A stretch of DNA of 64,000 nucleotides. Origin: Lepas anatifera. Its lineage: Eukaryota; Arthropoda; Thecostraca; Lepadidae. The stretch covers positions 1,155,001 to 1,219,000 of the forward strand of contig JAOTON010002234.1 of assembly GCA_034440635.1 (NCBI GenBank), in the 5' to 3' direction. Of the stretch, positions 26,340 through 37,800 are shown one piece after another. A model generated the notes under the pieces. That model made no database searches. It was given only the letters and a program-made list of their open reading frames with translations, and had not been told where the DNA came from. The translations under genes were made by a program, and so were the position numbers. How positions within the stretch are numbered: position 1 is the first letter of the stretch; each line of letters opens with the position of its first letter.

Positions 26340-27314
26340 CCTCCATGGAAGTAGGAGTACCATGCAAAAGAGACCTCCAGAAGATACACTATTTCAATAC
26401 TTGACTTAAAAAAATAAATGTATTAAGTTTTCACTTATGTTGTACTTCCTTTAAAAATCTGAATTGTTATATTCAAAAGTTTGTTTCTTTGCTACCTACC
26501 TATTGCTTTACCCTATATTTCTTTTCAACATCCTTGACAGCAAAATATTAGCTGCATTTGCGGCAGTTTACACACTTCTGCTATGTGACATATGATTGAC
26601 TCATCCACACAGTCAAAAGTAAGCAGTTAACAGGCATTCTAGAGCCACCCCCATAGTGCAGTTGGCAAAGGTTCCATGCTCATTAGTAGATCCACAGGGG
26701 AGGCCAAGGAGCCATGGGCCCCCAAAGTGACTAAATTGTGGCTGATTTTCTAAAAAAAAAAACACTGTTTTTACAATTTTTCCCTAGTTGGCCCCACCAT
26801 ATGGCACTCCTCATACCATACACATATATCGACAGTAAAGATCATTCATAAAGCATACACTCCTGAATAATAAAAATATGAGCTCAGCCTCCAATTCCTC
26901 CAAACAGAAAAATCCTGTGTCCGCCAGTGACTATGCTTGGGTGTGGATGCTCCAAGATCAGGGCTGACCTGTGGCATTCTCTCCTGCAGCCACCTCCTAC
27001 CCAGAAGGTGGTGGTACACTGGGGAGTGTGCTCCACAATAGCAGAATACTCTGGGCAAGATGGCATCCATTTATGCGTGCACAGGCCTGATCAGCCCTTA
27101 AAGTGATCCACAGCTCCTGTCTCCCGCCCGTGACCATTGTACGAGGGCTTAACTTCTGCCAAGTACTGCTGCTTTACTAAACCAGAACTGCATTTGCACA
27201 GCCAAGTATGATACCACTGTCCCCATCAAGGTACTACATTATATATAGTATGTTGCATGAATGATGGCTACTAACAAAATGTTCCCAAATAAAGGGAACA
27301 CAAAATTATTTCAG

Positions 27315-28300
27315 CAGGGTTGGCAAATTTAAGCCACGTTCTGGTTTAAACCGGTTTAAACCATGGATTAACTGGCTGGCATAAATTAATTTATGCCACC
27401 CTGGTTTAAACCACTTATCATGACAATAATGAAGCCACTACGTTAGTTCTCACGAAATGTTTTTCATATTTTCAAAATAATATGGAACTTAAAGTATAAA
27501 TACCCTATATCTTAATGTTCATAAGTGCTTACTGATCTTAAACACATATTTTTAGAGTGTCACAAATGCTAACAAAACCCTAGTACAGCTAACCTATCAT
27601 TAACATTTTGACAAATACCTTTGCATTCCAATAACCATGCACCAAATGATATTGGCCAACATCCACTAAACGACCACCAAAAAGCACGATAGAGTAAATG
27701 GTCTAGTTTGAACAGGGCCAAATTCTAACCACCAACTTTCAAATGAAAGCTGTCTTTCTGGCACAGGGCCCTGTGTGGCCGTCATTGCCACATGTGCGAC
27801 AAGCAATGTGATTGTTGTGCTCAATGAATGTTTTTTTGGTATAGTAATTTGTCACGCTTTGTGTGAGACCAATACAGTTTTGCCTTGTTTTGGAAGTGTT
27901 TTATGACTATGTGAAGTCCATATATCTAGCCAACCATAATAGCAAGAATATGTGACCTATCTCCACATTCAGGTAAAACGCTGTATTTACGTGAACTGTT
28001 GAAACAGTATCACATTCACCTGTTGATAGTATGCTCCGCTTGCCGTATTAATCAACATTGACTTTGTGCTCAGCCAACTTAATGGATGACATGATGAACT
28101 CAATTCTTCAAACAATATGCAATTGATATATTGTGCAGTTCTCACCTATCTATCTTTGATATGAAAGGGTGTTCTTGGATTGAATGGGTATTTCTTGATT
28201 CTGAATTTAGCCGTTTTATTAATTTAGGCCGTTTAACCGGTTTAAATTAATAAGAGCCACTGGCTGGCATAAATTAATTTAAGCCGTTTTTCCAACCCTG
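27315..28300. mobile_element. hAT-like non-autonomous element
   Basis: Starts cagggttggcaaatttaagc and ends with ccgtttttccaaccctg, so both ends read inward as cagggttgg(c/a)aaa. Subterminal blocks ctggctggcataaattaatt occur near both ends, and ggcataaattaatttatgcc at 27378-27397 is a perfect 20-bp palindrome. The flanking 8-mers (tatttcag, attttaag) match only partly, so the target duplication is unproven. No transposase is visible in about 986 bp. Confidence 0.6.
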
Positions 28301-29715
28301 ATTTTAAGAACAAATTTTAAAGCTGGATTTCACCCACACTTGTTAAATTTTTTCAACACAATCTTGAAATTTGTACAACACAGTTTGACAGTTTTCCATC
28401 GGCATTTCTCCATTTTAATTGTGACTTAAGTTCTTAATGATTGGCAAGGCTTGGTAATGTATGTAATTTTAACCTTCAGGTTCCTTGCAATAAGGGACAA
28501 AAGCATCCCTAAATAAGCTTTCTCATTCTGGGGCATGCATATAATTGGGTCGGCAGCATGCAAGTAAGAAACTACCTCAACTTTATAACAAAAACAAGGG
28601 CTTCATTGCAACTTTTGGGGATGCCCAGAACCTGATAATACACACTTAGCCATTAACCAGTTTTCAGGATGTTTTCATTTCGCACTTACTGGTAACTTTT
28701 AAGATCGTATTCGCCACGGGCCACCAGGGTCTAGGGCCTCCTTTAGATTCCCACGGACCCGTCAGATAAACACCATCACCACCAATCACCACCACAAGAA
28801 GTAGAGAGAAATAAACAGGCAACACCCAGAGTCCAAGCAAGTACTCAGCATTTGCACCATGTGCGCCAGAATCACTTACAACCACTGGATAAGGAAATAA
28901 ATCCCTCTTACTCTCTGTTCTTATCAGCAAAAGACTCTACACAAAGAGTTATAATTGGTCAGAATTCTACTGACGGAATAAAAAACAGCAAACTTAAAGA
29001 TATTCTAGGGTACTCCTGGTGGTTTTGGCACCAATGGGCTCTTCCGCATTTGCTTATTTTCTCCGCTAGAAATTTTCCTTTTTTATTCTCTTCAGGGGTT
29101 ATCTGTGTCGGGAGGGGGCTGCTGTGGTGTTATTATTATTATCATGTACAGATCAGTGCAATATTAATTCTGCGTTTATCTATATTTTTATCGGGCTTTG
29201 TAGCGGGAGGCAGGGGCCTCTTGTCATTCAGTGGAGATGGCCTGTATTCTGAAGAATTCATCCCAGGTCCTAAATTGTAAGTTTTGTAATGGGATCTGTA
29301 ACCTAGACTCCATAACCCAAATGTCATCTGGATAGGACCGCCGATCCAGGTTGCATGATGCATCTGGATGCGTTTAACAATACAGATAGAGCTCTTGGAA
29401 ATGGAAATGAAGTTTTAGTTGTCTTCTCTTCAATCAGTATCCAGCCAAGTCTGGCAGCCTGTGACAGTGTGATGGTGAAGATTTGCCATACAGTGCAGTG
29501 GCAAAGAAGAGTTTAGTGCAGAGGGTAAAGCTCACTTTGTTATTAAATTTAAATTGCACTAAAATTGAAACAAACCCTCTCATTAAACAACATTCATCAA
29601 ACAAATTATTAATTCTTTAGAAAAATTGTAAATTTGGCTAAAGGAAGGGTGAAGGGAGGGAAAGCAAATGTTCACAGTGCATCAGAAATGTGAACAAAAT
29701 GGTGATTTAAGGTTT

Positions 29716-29900
29716 CTATCCATTAGAGCTCTATCCAAATCCAAGCCAAAGTGTCATGGAAACCATGATCTCTATCCTGACATGACAGCTCTGTTAGGAT
29801 TGCCTCATTGTGTCTGGAAACTGGGTCAACAAGTCTGATATATCCCCCCATGATCAAAAAGTAATCCAGATAGGACTGCCAATGGAGTCCATCAATTGCT
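29716..29900. repeat. Dispersed repeat, copy A
   Basis: Contains tctatccattagagctcta followed by tccaaatccaagccaaagtg and tcatggaaac; the same ordered blocks occur at 55548-55597, upstream of the FASTK-family gene. It is non-coding. Confidence 0.65.
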
Positions 29901-30332
29901 ATGCTTCCACATTATAGCATGGCCTGTGGTGCAGTACTTTTATTGAGCATAAAGCTAAATAACAGCACTACTGTTGTTTGGCATAGCAGTAGTGGGGATC
30001 TAAGACCAGTAAACCAGGGGCCCCCTTGAGACTACTGAATCTGGTACCTGCCACAAACCAATTAATAATTGCAAAAAAACTATCTTGATTAAATACCTGC
30101 TCTTGTTAAATCATGTTAAAACAAGTGTCCTTTGACTGTGAAAATGTGCCCTTTTGAGCTGTAGAAATTGTTATTTTTGTTCCTTGATCCACACCAGTAT
30201 TAGCTGGTGTTGGATGTTTTCCTTTGCACCAGGTTCATGTTAATGTCTCTGCCACTCCATCTGGTTTTAGGGCACAGGAGGTGAATGATAATCAGCACCC
30301 TTCTGTGACATTTGTTTAACATTGACTCAACA

Positions 30333-33300
30333 ATGACCTTGTGCCATAAGTTGCATGCTATCTCCTCCAGCCAGTTGCACAGTCACCGACCCTGCTGTGT
30401 GGCTTCAGTGAGTCGCGGGGCAGCAGCAGCGGCGCGGCACGCCTCCGGCGGCCGCTCGGTGGCCTCCGCCGATGACGTGGAGGTGCTGCCCAGCGTGCGG
30501 CTGACGGACCTGCCGCGCGGCCGCGGCGGCCGCTCCAGCTTCTCCGGTCAGGTGGTCACCGTGTTCGGCGGCACTGGCTTCGTCGGCCGATACATCGTCA
30601 ATCAGCTGGGCAAGATCGGCTCTCAGGTCGGTGACGAATCCCACGTCTGCTGGAGCGGGTTTTTTTCTGTAGTATAAGCTCTGTTTTGTATGATATCAGT
30701 ACCTCGTTGAAAGTATTAGCTGTAAGGCATACTAAACCTTGGTGGAAACTGTTTGTGTTTTTCCGTATTTTGCATGAGCATTGGTGTCTGTGCCCGTGGA
30801 TCAGGCCTGTTTTGGTGCAGATCGTGACCGCATACCGGGGAGACGACTACGACGTACGTCACCTGAAGCTGGCCGGAGACCTGGGCCAGGTGGTGTTCTG
30901 CCACTATAACCTCCGCGACGAGGAGTCCATCCGACGTGCTGTCAAGCACTCCAATGTGGTCATCAACCTGGTGGGCAGGGACTTCAGGACCTGGCAATAC
31001 GAGGTACGCTGGATGGTGGTTAGTAAGCTAGCCCTAGCACAAAATTGTTTGAAGCAGATTTCATGAAATGGTTGTGGAACATTTTTTGGTGCCAATGTAT
31101 ATTCAAGAGTGGTATTCCTCTGCATGACGTGTCACCCTCTCTTTGCTCGGCAGTATGACGACGTGAACCACGTGGGAGCGCGGACCATCGCGCGCGCCTG
31201 TCGCCAGATGGGCGTCAAGAAGCTGATTCACTTCTCCGCGCTGAACGCCGTCGAGAACCCGCAGTCGCACCTGCTGAAGGGCGGCTCGCAGTTCCTGAAG
31301 AGCAAGTGGCACGGGGAGATGGCCGTGAGGGAGGAGTTCCCGGAGGCTATCGTGTTCCGGCCGGCGGACATGTTCGGTCAGGAGGACCGCTTCACACGGT
31401 AACTGCCCGTTAAACAGGGGCATTCAGCTGCTCCTGCTGCTGGCTTGTTACGTTGGTGTTTGCTGCAGCAAGTGCCTGTTACGTTTTTACTGTTGCGCGA
31501 GATATAATAATATCGATGTCTACCCTTCAGTGGCGTTTTGATCGTAGCTGAGATGCATATCATAGCGAAAAATACATTTGAGATATTTTTGTACTTGTGA
31601 CGCTTCCAGTGTTGATTTTCTTAATCGAGCAAAGGCCACTCTGCTCTTGCTCAATAAAGTAATCCATGAATCAGCAAAATAATGCAAGAATGGACACATT
31701 CCTGCATGTCTAAACCTGTCACATTGTAAAACTTGTCAAATTTTTAGCCATCCAACAATACAACGGCACTGAACGTGAGCACGATATTGAGCGATTACGG
31801 TACGTCCAGAAAATATCGAGACTGCAATACAGCCAATCTTGATTTCCGTTCAGTTATGGACATTGGCCTGTATGACGTCACATACACACCCATTACGATG
31901 CCGTTTATACACCCCATGCGACGCCGCGCCACACCCTGGACGCCGTGCCCGCACCCTGTGCAAACCTGTGTACACATCCTGGAAGACGTCTGATGTCCTC
32001 GCACGACACCGTGTTCTGCAGGTACTTCTGCAGCTTAACGCGCCACCAGGGGAACTGGGTGCCGCTCTACAAGAAGGGCGAGCACACTATCAAGCAGCCC
32101 GTCTACGCCTCCGATGTAGCCAAAGGGCGTCATCAAAGCCATGGAGCTGCCCGACGCGATGGGACAGACGTACCAGGCTGTTGGGTGGGTCTGCTGCTGT
32201 TGTGTACTAGCCTCGAATAGACACACGGAGCTGGTTATAATTGAGAACGGATGCCTGTGATGAACTTGTTGGACTGATATTTATTCTGGCAAACTCATTG
32301 TAAGTAGTGTACACCATTTTCTGTTAGCTTGTTACGCAGCGAAATTAACTCGCACCCTGATTAAGAACGGATCGTCATAAGCATACCATTCCTTACGGAG
32401 TTCAAATACAAATAAAATGACGACCGGAAAGCCGTGTTGGTCCGTTTCACTGGGTGTCTGGCTAGACGAGTCTCGGAGTTGTTGTCCCACGTGCCCTGTA
32501 CTGAGGCTGACGGGGCGTGGACGGCGCAGGCCTCACCGGTACCTGCTCTCGGAACTGGTCGACTGGTTCCACCGGGTGATGCGACGCGACGTCCAGGGCT
32601 ACGTCCGCTACGACATCAAGTTCGACCCGACGCTGATGCTGCGCGCCCGCCTTACCGAGATGTTCTGCCCCAGCTGGCCGCTCAACACCTTCGTGCCCGA
32701 CAAAGTCGAACGGGTGCGTAGCAAAGCAAGGCTCCGCGAGCCAGCGGCCGATGGTTGCGTGCTTTTTTCCCGCTGCTGAAGCTTTAGCGATCATTCCTGC
32801 CCTCAACGGTGGAGGTGTTTTGTGAAATAAATATGTTGAGTTGGTTTAGGCATTAGCAACCAAGCTAAACTCGGAACTAAATTTGGTTCGCGTCCACGCA
32901 GTTTCTGATACAGTTCATATGCTCCCTGTGCAGGCCTCGAGCTCACTCCATGATGGAAGTCAGTGCAAGATTGTGATGCACGAAATATTGTGAAATCCGT
33001 CTGATACGAGTGTCTGAGGGATGTATGATTAATGTCCGTCTCCCATCAGGCCGGAGTGCCCGACAGATATGTCATTGGCGGCTGTCTCCCATCCGGCAGG
33101 AGTGCATGACGGATATATGATAAACCTCTGTTTCCTGTCGTTCAGATGTGTGTGACGGATAGGTTTCTTAACACTTCCTATCGGGCAGTTGTATGTGACG
33201 AATATATGTATTCTCCTGTCGGATAGGAGTGTGTGACGGACATATTGTTTCTAACCTCCGTCTACCGTCGGACGGGAGTGTGTGACGGACAGATGTCTTC

Positions 33301-33636
33301 TAACCTCCGTCACCGTCGGACAGGAGTGTGTGACGGACAGATGTCTAACCCCCGTCTTCCGTCGGGCAGGAGTGTGTGACGGACAGATGTCTAACCTCCG
33401 TCACCGTCGGACATGAGTGTGTGACGGACAGATGTCTAACCTCCGTCACCGTCGGACAGGAGTGTGTGACGGACACGCTGACGGACGCCCCAACCCTGCT
33501 GGACCTGGGTGTGACCCCGCTCACGACCATGGAGGAGCGCATCCAGTGGGAGATCAAGAATTACAGAGTCGGTAACTACTACGAGGAGCAGCTGGGCGAG
33601 TTTGAACCGCCCGCGCCACCGCCGATCGTCAACTGA
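30333..33636 (+). CDS. NDUFA9: NADH:ubiquinone oxidoreductase subunit A9, mitochondrial (frameshift in exon 4)
   Basis: Accessory subunit of mitochondrial complex I, of the atypical short-chain dehydrogenase type with a Rossmann fold. Exons: 30333-30626, 30821-31003, 31154-31398, 32022-32184, 32530-32713, 33460-33636. The nucleotide-binding motif [17 protein letters not shown] is in exon 1; [20 protein letters not shown] and [19 protein letters not shown] are typical family blocks; exon 5 ends FVPDKVER and exon 6 continues to the stop. The N-terminus is Arg/Ser/Ala-rich, suiting a mitochondrial presequence; ATG 30333 is the first in-frame ATG but a short upstream exon is possible. Exon 4 is one base too long: the GGG at 32125-32127 should be GG to keep VYASDVAKG in frame with [19 protein letters not shown]. 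All other sites are intact, so a sequencing error is likelier than a pseudogene. The acceptor of exon 6 lies at the end of a junction-derived minisatellite (33030-33475). Confidence 0.95.
33030..33475 (+). repeat. Minisatellite copied from the NDUFA9 exon 6 acceptor
   Basis: About nine units near 45 bp: cctccgtcaccgtcggacag|gagtgtgtgacggacagatg tct. The last unit is the real acceptor of exon 6 (exon starts 33460, gagtgtgtgacggac). Units close to the exon are nearly identical; those further away (33030-33230) are degraded and vary in length. A 45-bp unit is 15 open codons ([15 protein letters not shown]) in frame with exon 6. Confidence 0.92.
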
Positions 33637-34819
33637 GCCGCCCATTGGTCGGCGGCCGCGTGACGTCAACGCAGGCGCCTTCGGAAAGAACTTAGCTCCA
33701 CTAGGTCGATTTATGGGTGTGGCTGGAGTGCAACCTTTTTGAACGTGATGTACATGATAGTGTGGAACAATATAAGGGCTGAATATAATGCCTAACAGAT
33801 ATTTGTCCGGTGTTTGAGGTTTGTACGAGATGCATATTTCCCTTCTTTCATACGCTCAAAAACATAAATATCTTCTCTTTTCTAAGGAATATGTGACGTC
33901 ATCAGAATAAGACTTAATGATCAGTGAAATTAAACCTTGATCAAAGACTAACCGAAGGGCCCACTCACAGCGTTTCCACATGGCAAAAATCGCATGCAGG
34001 GGATATTCAAATACATAGTGAAATAATCGTAGGACCCCCAACCGATTTTCTGCTGAGGACGTCCGCTCTCATCATCAGTATCATATTTACTCAATTGCCA
34101 CGGCAATCGTACTATCGGTCCACCCGCACATTCCCGATCTTGTCAAGCATTGATGCAAAAATTGCACGACAGATGACGTTGCGGCGGCCGTAACTTTTCA
34201 GTGGTGGAAAGATGAAGCATATGCTTGATATAAAGAAACAAAGTCAGAGTCTGATTTTGAAAAAAAACATTTATATTTGCTTTGGCAAGTACGGGGGAGG
34301 GAGGATGTGTTGTGTGTTGCAGCCATAAGACTCATTTTGGCTCAATGAAGCTAGTCTGCAGTGGAACACTACTCACCCGAAGTTTTCGGTCGACAGGCGT
34401 GTTGCATGCTGGTTCAATCGCTAGCATGGTATTTTCAGCGAGTGGGCGAGGCTGAGGGCTTACGACCAATGAGATTGCTGCAACCATATGGAAGGTATTC
34501 ATTCAGGGTTTGAAATAAGGCAATAAGCCCATTTACTTTAAACTTTAAGGCTGGCGGTAATTTTATACGGAGAGCTTTGGGTGAGATTAAATATGCCAAT
34601 AGTGGTTCCTCAACACGCTCTACAAACTGCTATCTCAAATTAAAACCCGTTATAAAAGTGGGACACTCCCTTTAATTTCAATGGTCTTGCTTCTTGTCAG
34701 CTAGGTCGCGATGCATATCCTTCAACCGAAAAAAACGGGCACTTACGAATATGCTACATTTTTATATTCATGATAGGGTGAGGTATATATGTACAGCGAG
34801 TGAAGCGTGGTGCAGGGTT
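33637..34819. other. Intergenic, convergent NDUFA9 and WDR70 3' ends
   Basis: AT-rich sequence expected to hold both 3' untranslated regions. It includes the second copy of a dispersed repeat at 34611-34676. No coding exon was seen. Confidence 0.6.
34611..34676. repeat. Dispersed repeat, copy 2
   Basis: Second copy of the repeat at 26268-26339, in the same orientation: ctcaacacgctctacaaact, then gctatctcaaattaaaaccc and aagtgggacactccctttaa. Confidence 0.65.
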
Positions 34820-37800
34820 TCAGGTCTTCTGTCGCTTCGGGTCGGGTTCGTCCGAGGAGGTCGGCTGGAAAATCTGCTTCGGCTGCGTCCTGGCCGCGGG
34901 GAAGAGGGCGTCAGACACTGAACGTGCTACCACCGAGCGCGCTGAGACACACGAATGTTTCGGTTAACAGGCTGGGTGATCAAAAGCAACAGAATAGTTC
35001 ACTGCCGTGAGAAGTTGCACGTATCACGGATGGCTGAAATGTACTGTCCATTTAAGAGATTGACGAATAATCCACATTAGACTCGCTTAGCTGATGCAAT
35101 TTGGTCCAGAAGTCGGAGGCCTCTGATGAGTGAGTGAACGCCACTGAGCACTAGCAGACTGCTGCCGGCCTCCGCAGCGTTTTACCGTGCCTCTGTGACA
35201 CTCACTTGGCGTAGGCGGGCGTGACCCAGTAGGGGTTCTCGGCAGCCTCCTTGGCGTGCTTGAGAAGTGCCTCGCGCGGGTCGCCCTCCTCACGCGCCTT
35301 GGCCTCCTTGCCCAGCGTTCGCATGATGTAGTTGGAGAGGGTGGAGCCTCCGGCCGACACGCGGCCCCCGGTGCCTGTCGCGCAAACCATGATATTTATT
35401 ATAGAAGACAGTCCGGGTACTTGGGAGACACCTCATACGCCAAGAAAGATGTCATTAAAACGCTGATTGGTATGTCTTGCTAATGGCAAAAATGTACCTG
35501 AACCTTGCTTTTCCACAGTTTCTAATTCTCACGGCCACGCCCTCCGGGCTTTAAAGTGTAAGACCCGTCAGCGATAGTCTGACCTGCGTTGCCCTGGGGC
35601 AGGTCGGGTCGCCGCGACAGCTTGGGGTCCTGTCGCGCCTTCTCCAGCTGTTTGTGGGTGGACTTGGCCCGTGGCTCCCGGAACATGGGCAGCGCGTGCG
35701 GCGTGATCACCTGCGTGTTCTTCATCACCTCCACCTGCGCACGCAGCAGCTTATACGTCATCAACCGCTCAGGGTCCTCTCATGGACAGCAACAAATTCA
35801 CACTTTGAACAATTAAAAACGAAAAGGGTAGTTGCATATATGCATGTACAGATCATAATTATCGAAACGGAAGCACAATTTACCTTGCAAAATACGTATT
35901 AAAACCAGCACAAGTGGCGAAGATTAGTATTTTCAACGCACACTGCCGACGTTATTCGGCGTCGCCTGCTGGAAACAACTCCAGGCAGGCCTGAAAAGTG
36001 TTCGAGTATCCCCACGTCGTACCTGTTTGGCCTTGGACCTCTTTTTTCCAGCAGAGAGCAGAGCGCCCCGGTGCGATTTCTGGGGGTCGTACACCACCTT
36101 GCAGGAGCCGTCGCCGCAGCCCACCACGATCTGGTTGATGCGGGGGTGCCAGACCGTCGAAATCACGTGCTGCCAACAGGGAGCGACGCTTTAAACTGGC
36201 CGAACGTCACCAGGGTGGGACAGTGTGACTGGGCTGAATCAGGAGCTCAGGGCCTGGGCGAATCAGCGAGCACCTTTCCTGGTTAACCGGGCCTGATCTG
36301 CTACGGCCAGCAGGATCTCGAGGATCACGCCACGCCATAACGGCCACTGTTATAATAACATTGGTCTGATTTCAAATGAGCATACGTGTAGGCTTTCTTC
36401 TCAATAGAAGACAATAATGACGCATCTACTTTCAGCAAACCATTTAAGATAATATTCTCCGGACGGTTTTACTGTTTCCCAGGTTTTGCTCCAATATTGA
36501 TGAAAACTTTTGAGGCACGCCACGCGTGTTTTATATACAAATCGAGCATAGCAACTAAACATAGATGTTTTACACGGTTTCAACCACAGCCGACCAACTT
36601 TCAGTAGCTGAACGTGGACGGAAGCAAAACTTCGCTTTGTCCAGCTGAGGAAACCGACCCCGCTTCTATATCAACCGTGATCAATGGAATTTGCAACCTG
36701 TTCCTGAATTGAAGTTTTTTTCTAAATGACGCTGAGGGAACATGGCGCCATCCATCCCTTCCCTGCTGGAAAGGATTCTAAAGAATTAAATTGCACATAA
36801 CTCGACAACAAAACTTAAAAAAAGAAATAGAGTCTCAAAAGGCCAGACTAAAATAGGACAAATCGTCTGGGGCCGTGGCATTCCGCAATTCTTCCAAAAA
36901 TTTGAAATGTACGGAAAGCCGGAGCTATGTTGCGATATAAAATCACTATAGCCAGCCTCCCGGTTCAGCGATGGTCAGGAGTAATTGTTGGAGTTTAACG
37001 ACGCACCAACTGCCAGGGTCATACGGCGTTGCCTATGGTCAGGAGTAGTTTCGCCCTAAGCCATGGTGCGTGACCAGTGGGGGACTGGTCGGCGGTTCAG
37101 CACTCACGCTGCTGGCAACCGGCAGCTGCGCCACTTTCTCGAACGTGGCGCGCCGGAAGAAGTGCAGGCTGCCCTCCGTTTCCCCCCGCTCTAGGGAGGT
37201 ACCGGTCACCACCAGCTGGTCATTGGGACTGAACACGCAGTCTGTCCTGTACACACATACAGCTGGTCATTGGGCCTGAACACGCAGTCTGTCCTGTACA
37301 CACATACAGCTGGTCATCGGGGCTGAACACGCAGTCTGTCCTGTACACACATACAGCTGGTCATCGCGGCGAACACGCAGTCTGTCCTGTACACACATAC
37401 AACTGGTCATCGCGGCGAACACGCAGTCTGTCCTGTACACACATACAGCTGGTCATCGGGGCTGAACACGCAGTCTGTCCTGTACACACATACAGCTGGT
37501 CATCGGGGCTGAACACGCAGTCTGCCCTATACACAAATACAGCTGGTCATCGGGGCGAACACGCAGTCTGTCCTGTACACACATACAGCTGGTCATCGGG
37601 GCTGAACACGCAGTCTGTCCTGTACACACATACAACTGGTCATCGCGGCGAACACGCAGTCTGTCCTGTACACACATACAGCTGGTCATCGGGGCTGAAC
37701 ACGCAGTCTGTCCTGTACACACATACAGCTGGTCATCGGGGCTGAACACGCAGTCTGCCCTATACACACATACAGCTGGTCATCGGGGCTGAACACGCAG

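Larger units (their letters stand above)
25608..30332. other. Intergenic region between divergent POLR2E and NDUFA9
   Basis: About 4.7 kb, AT-rich, expected to hold both promoters. It contains a T-run at 25746-25757, an A-run at 26752-26762, a hAT-like element (27315-28300) and dispersed repeats (26268-26339; 29716-29900). I found no convincing coding exon; the 142-aa frame at 28852-29280 has no recognisable features. Confidence 0.6.

Noticed and set aside
28852..29280. 142-aa plus-strand frame
   Set aside because: AT-rich intergenic sequence without recognisable domain or splice context.
35735..35776. Longer version of WDR70 exon 10 starting at 35776
   Set aside because: In phase and open, but the 42-nt shorter exon starting at 35734 has a better acceptor and reproduces the residue spacing of the human protein.
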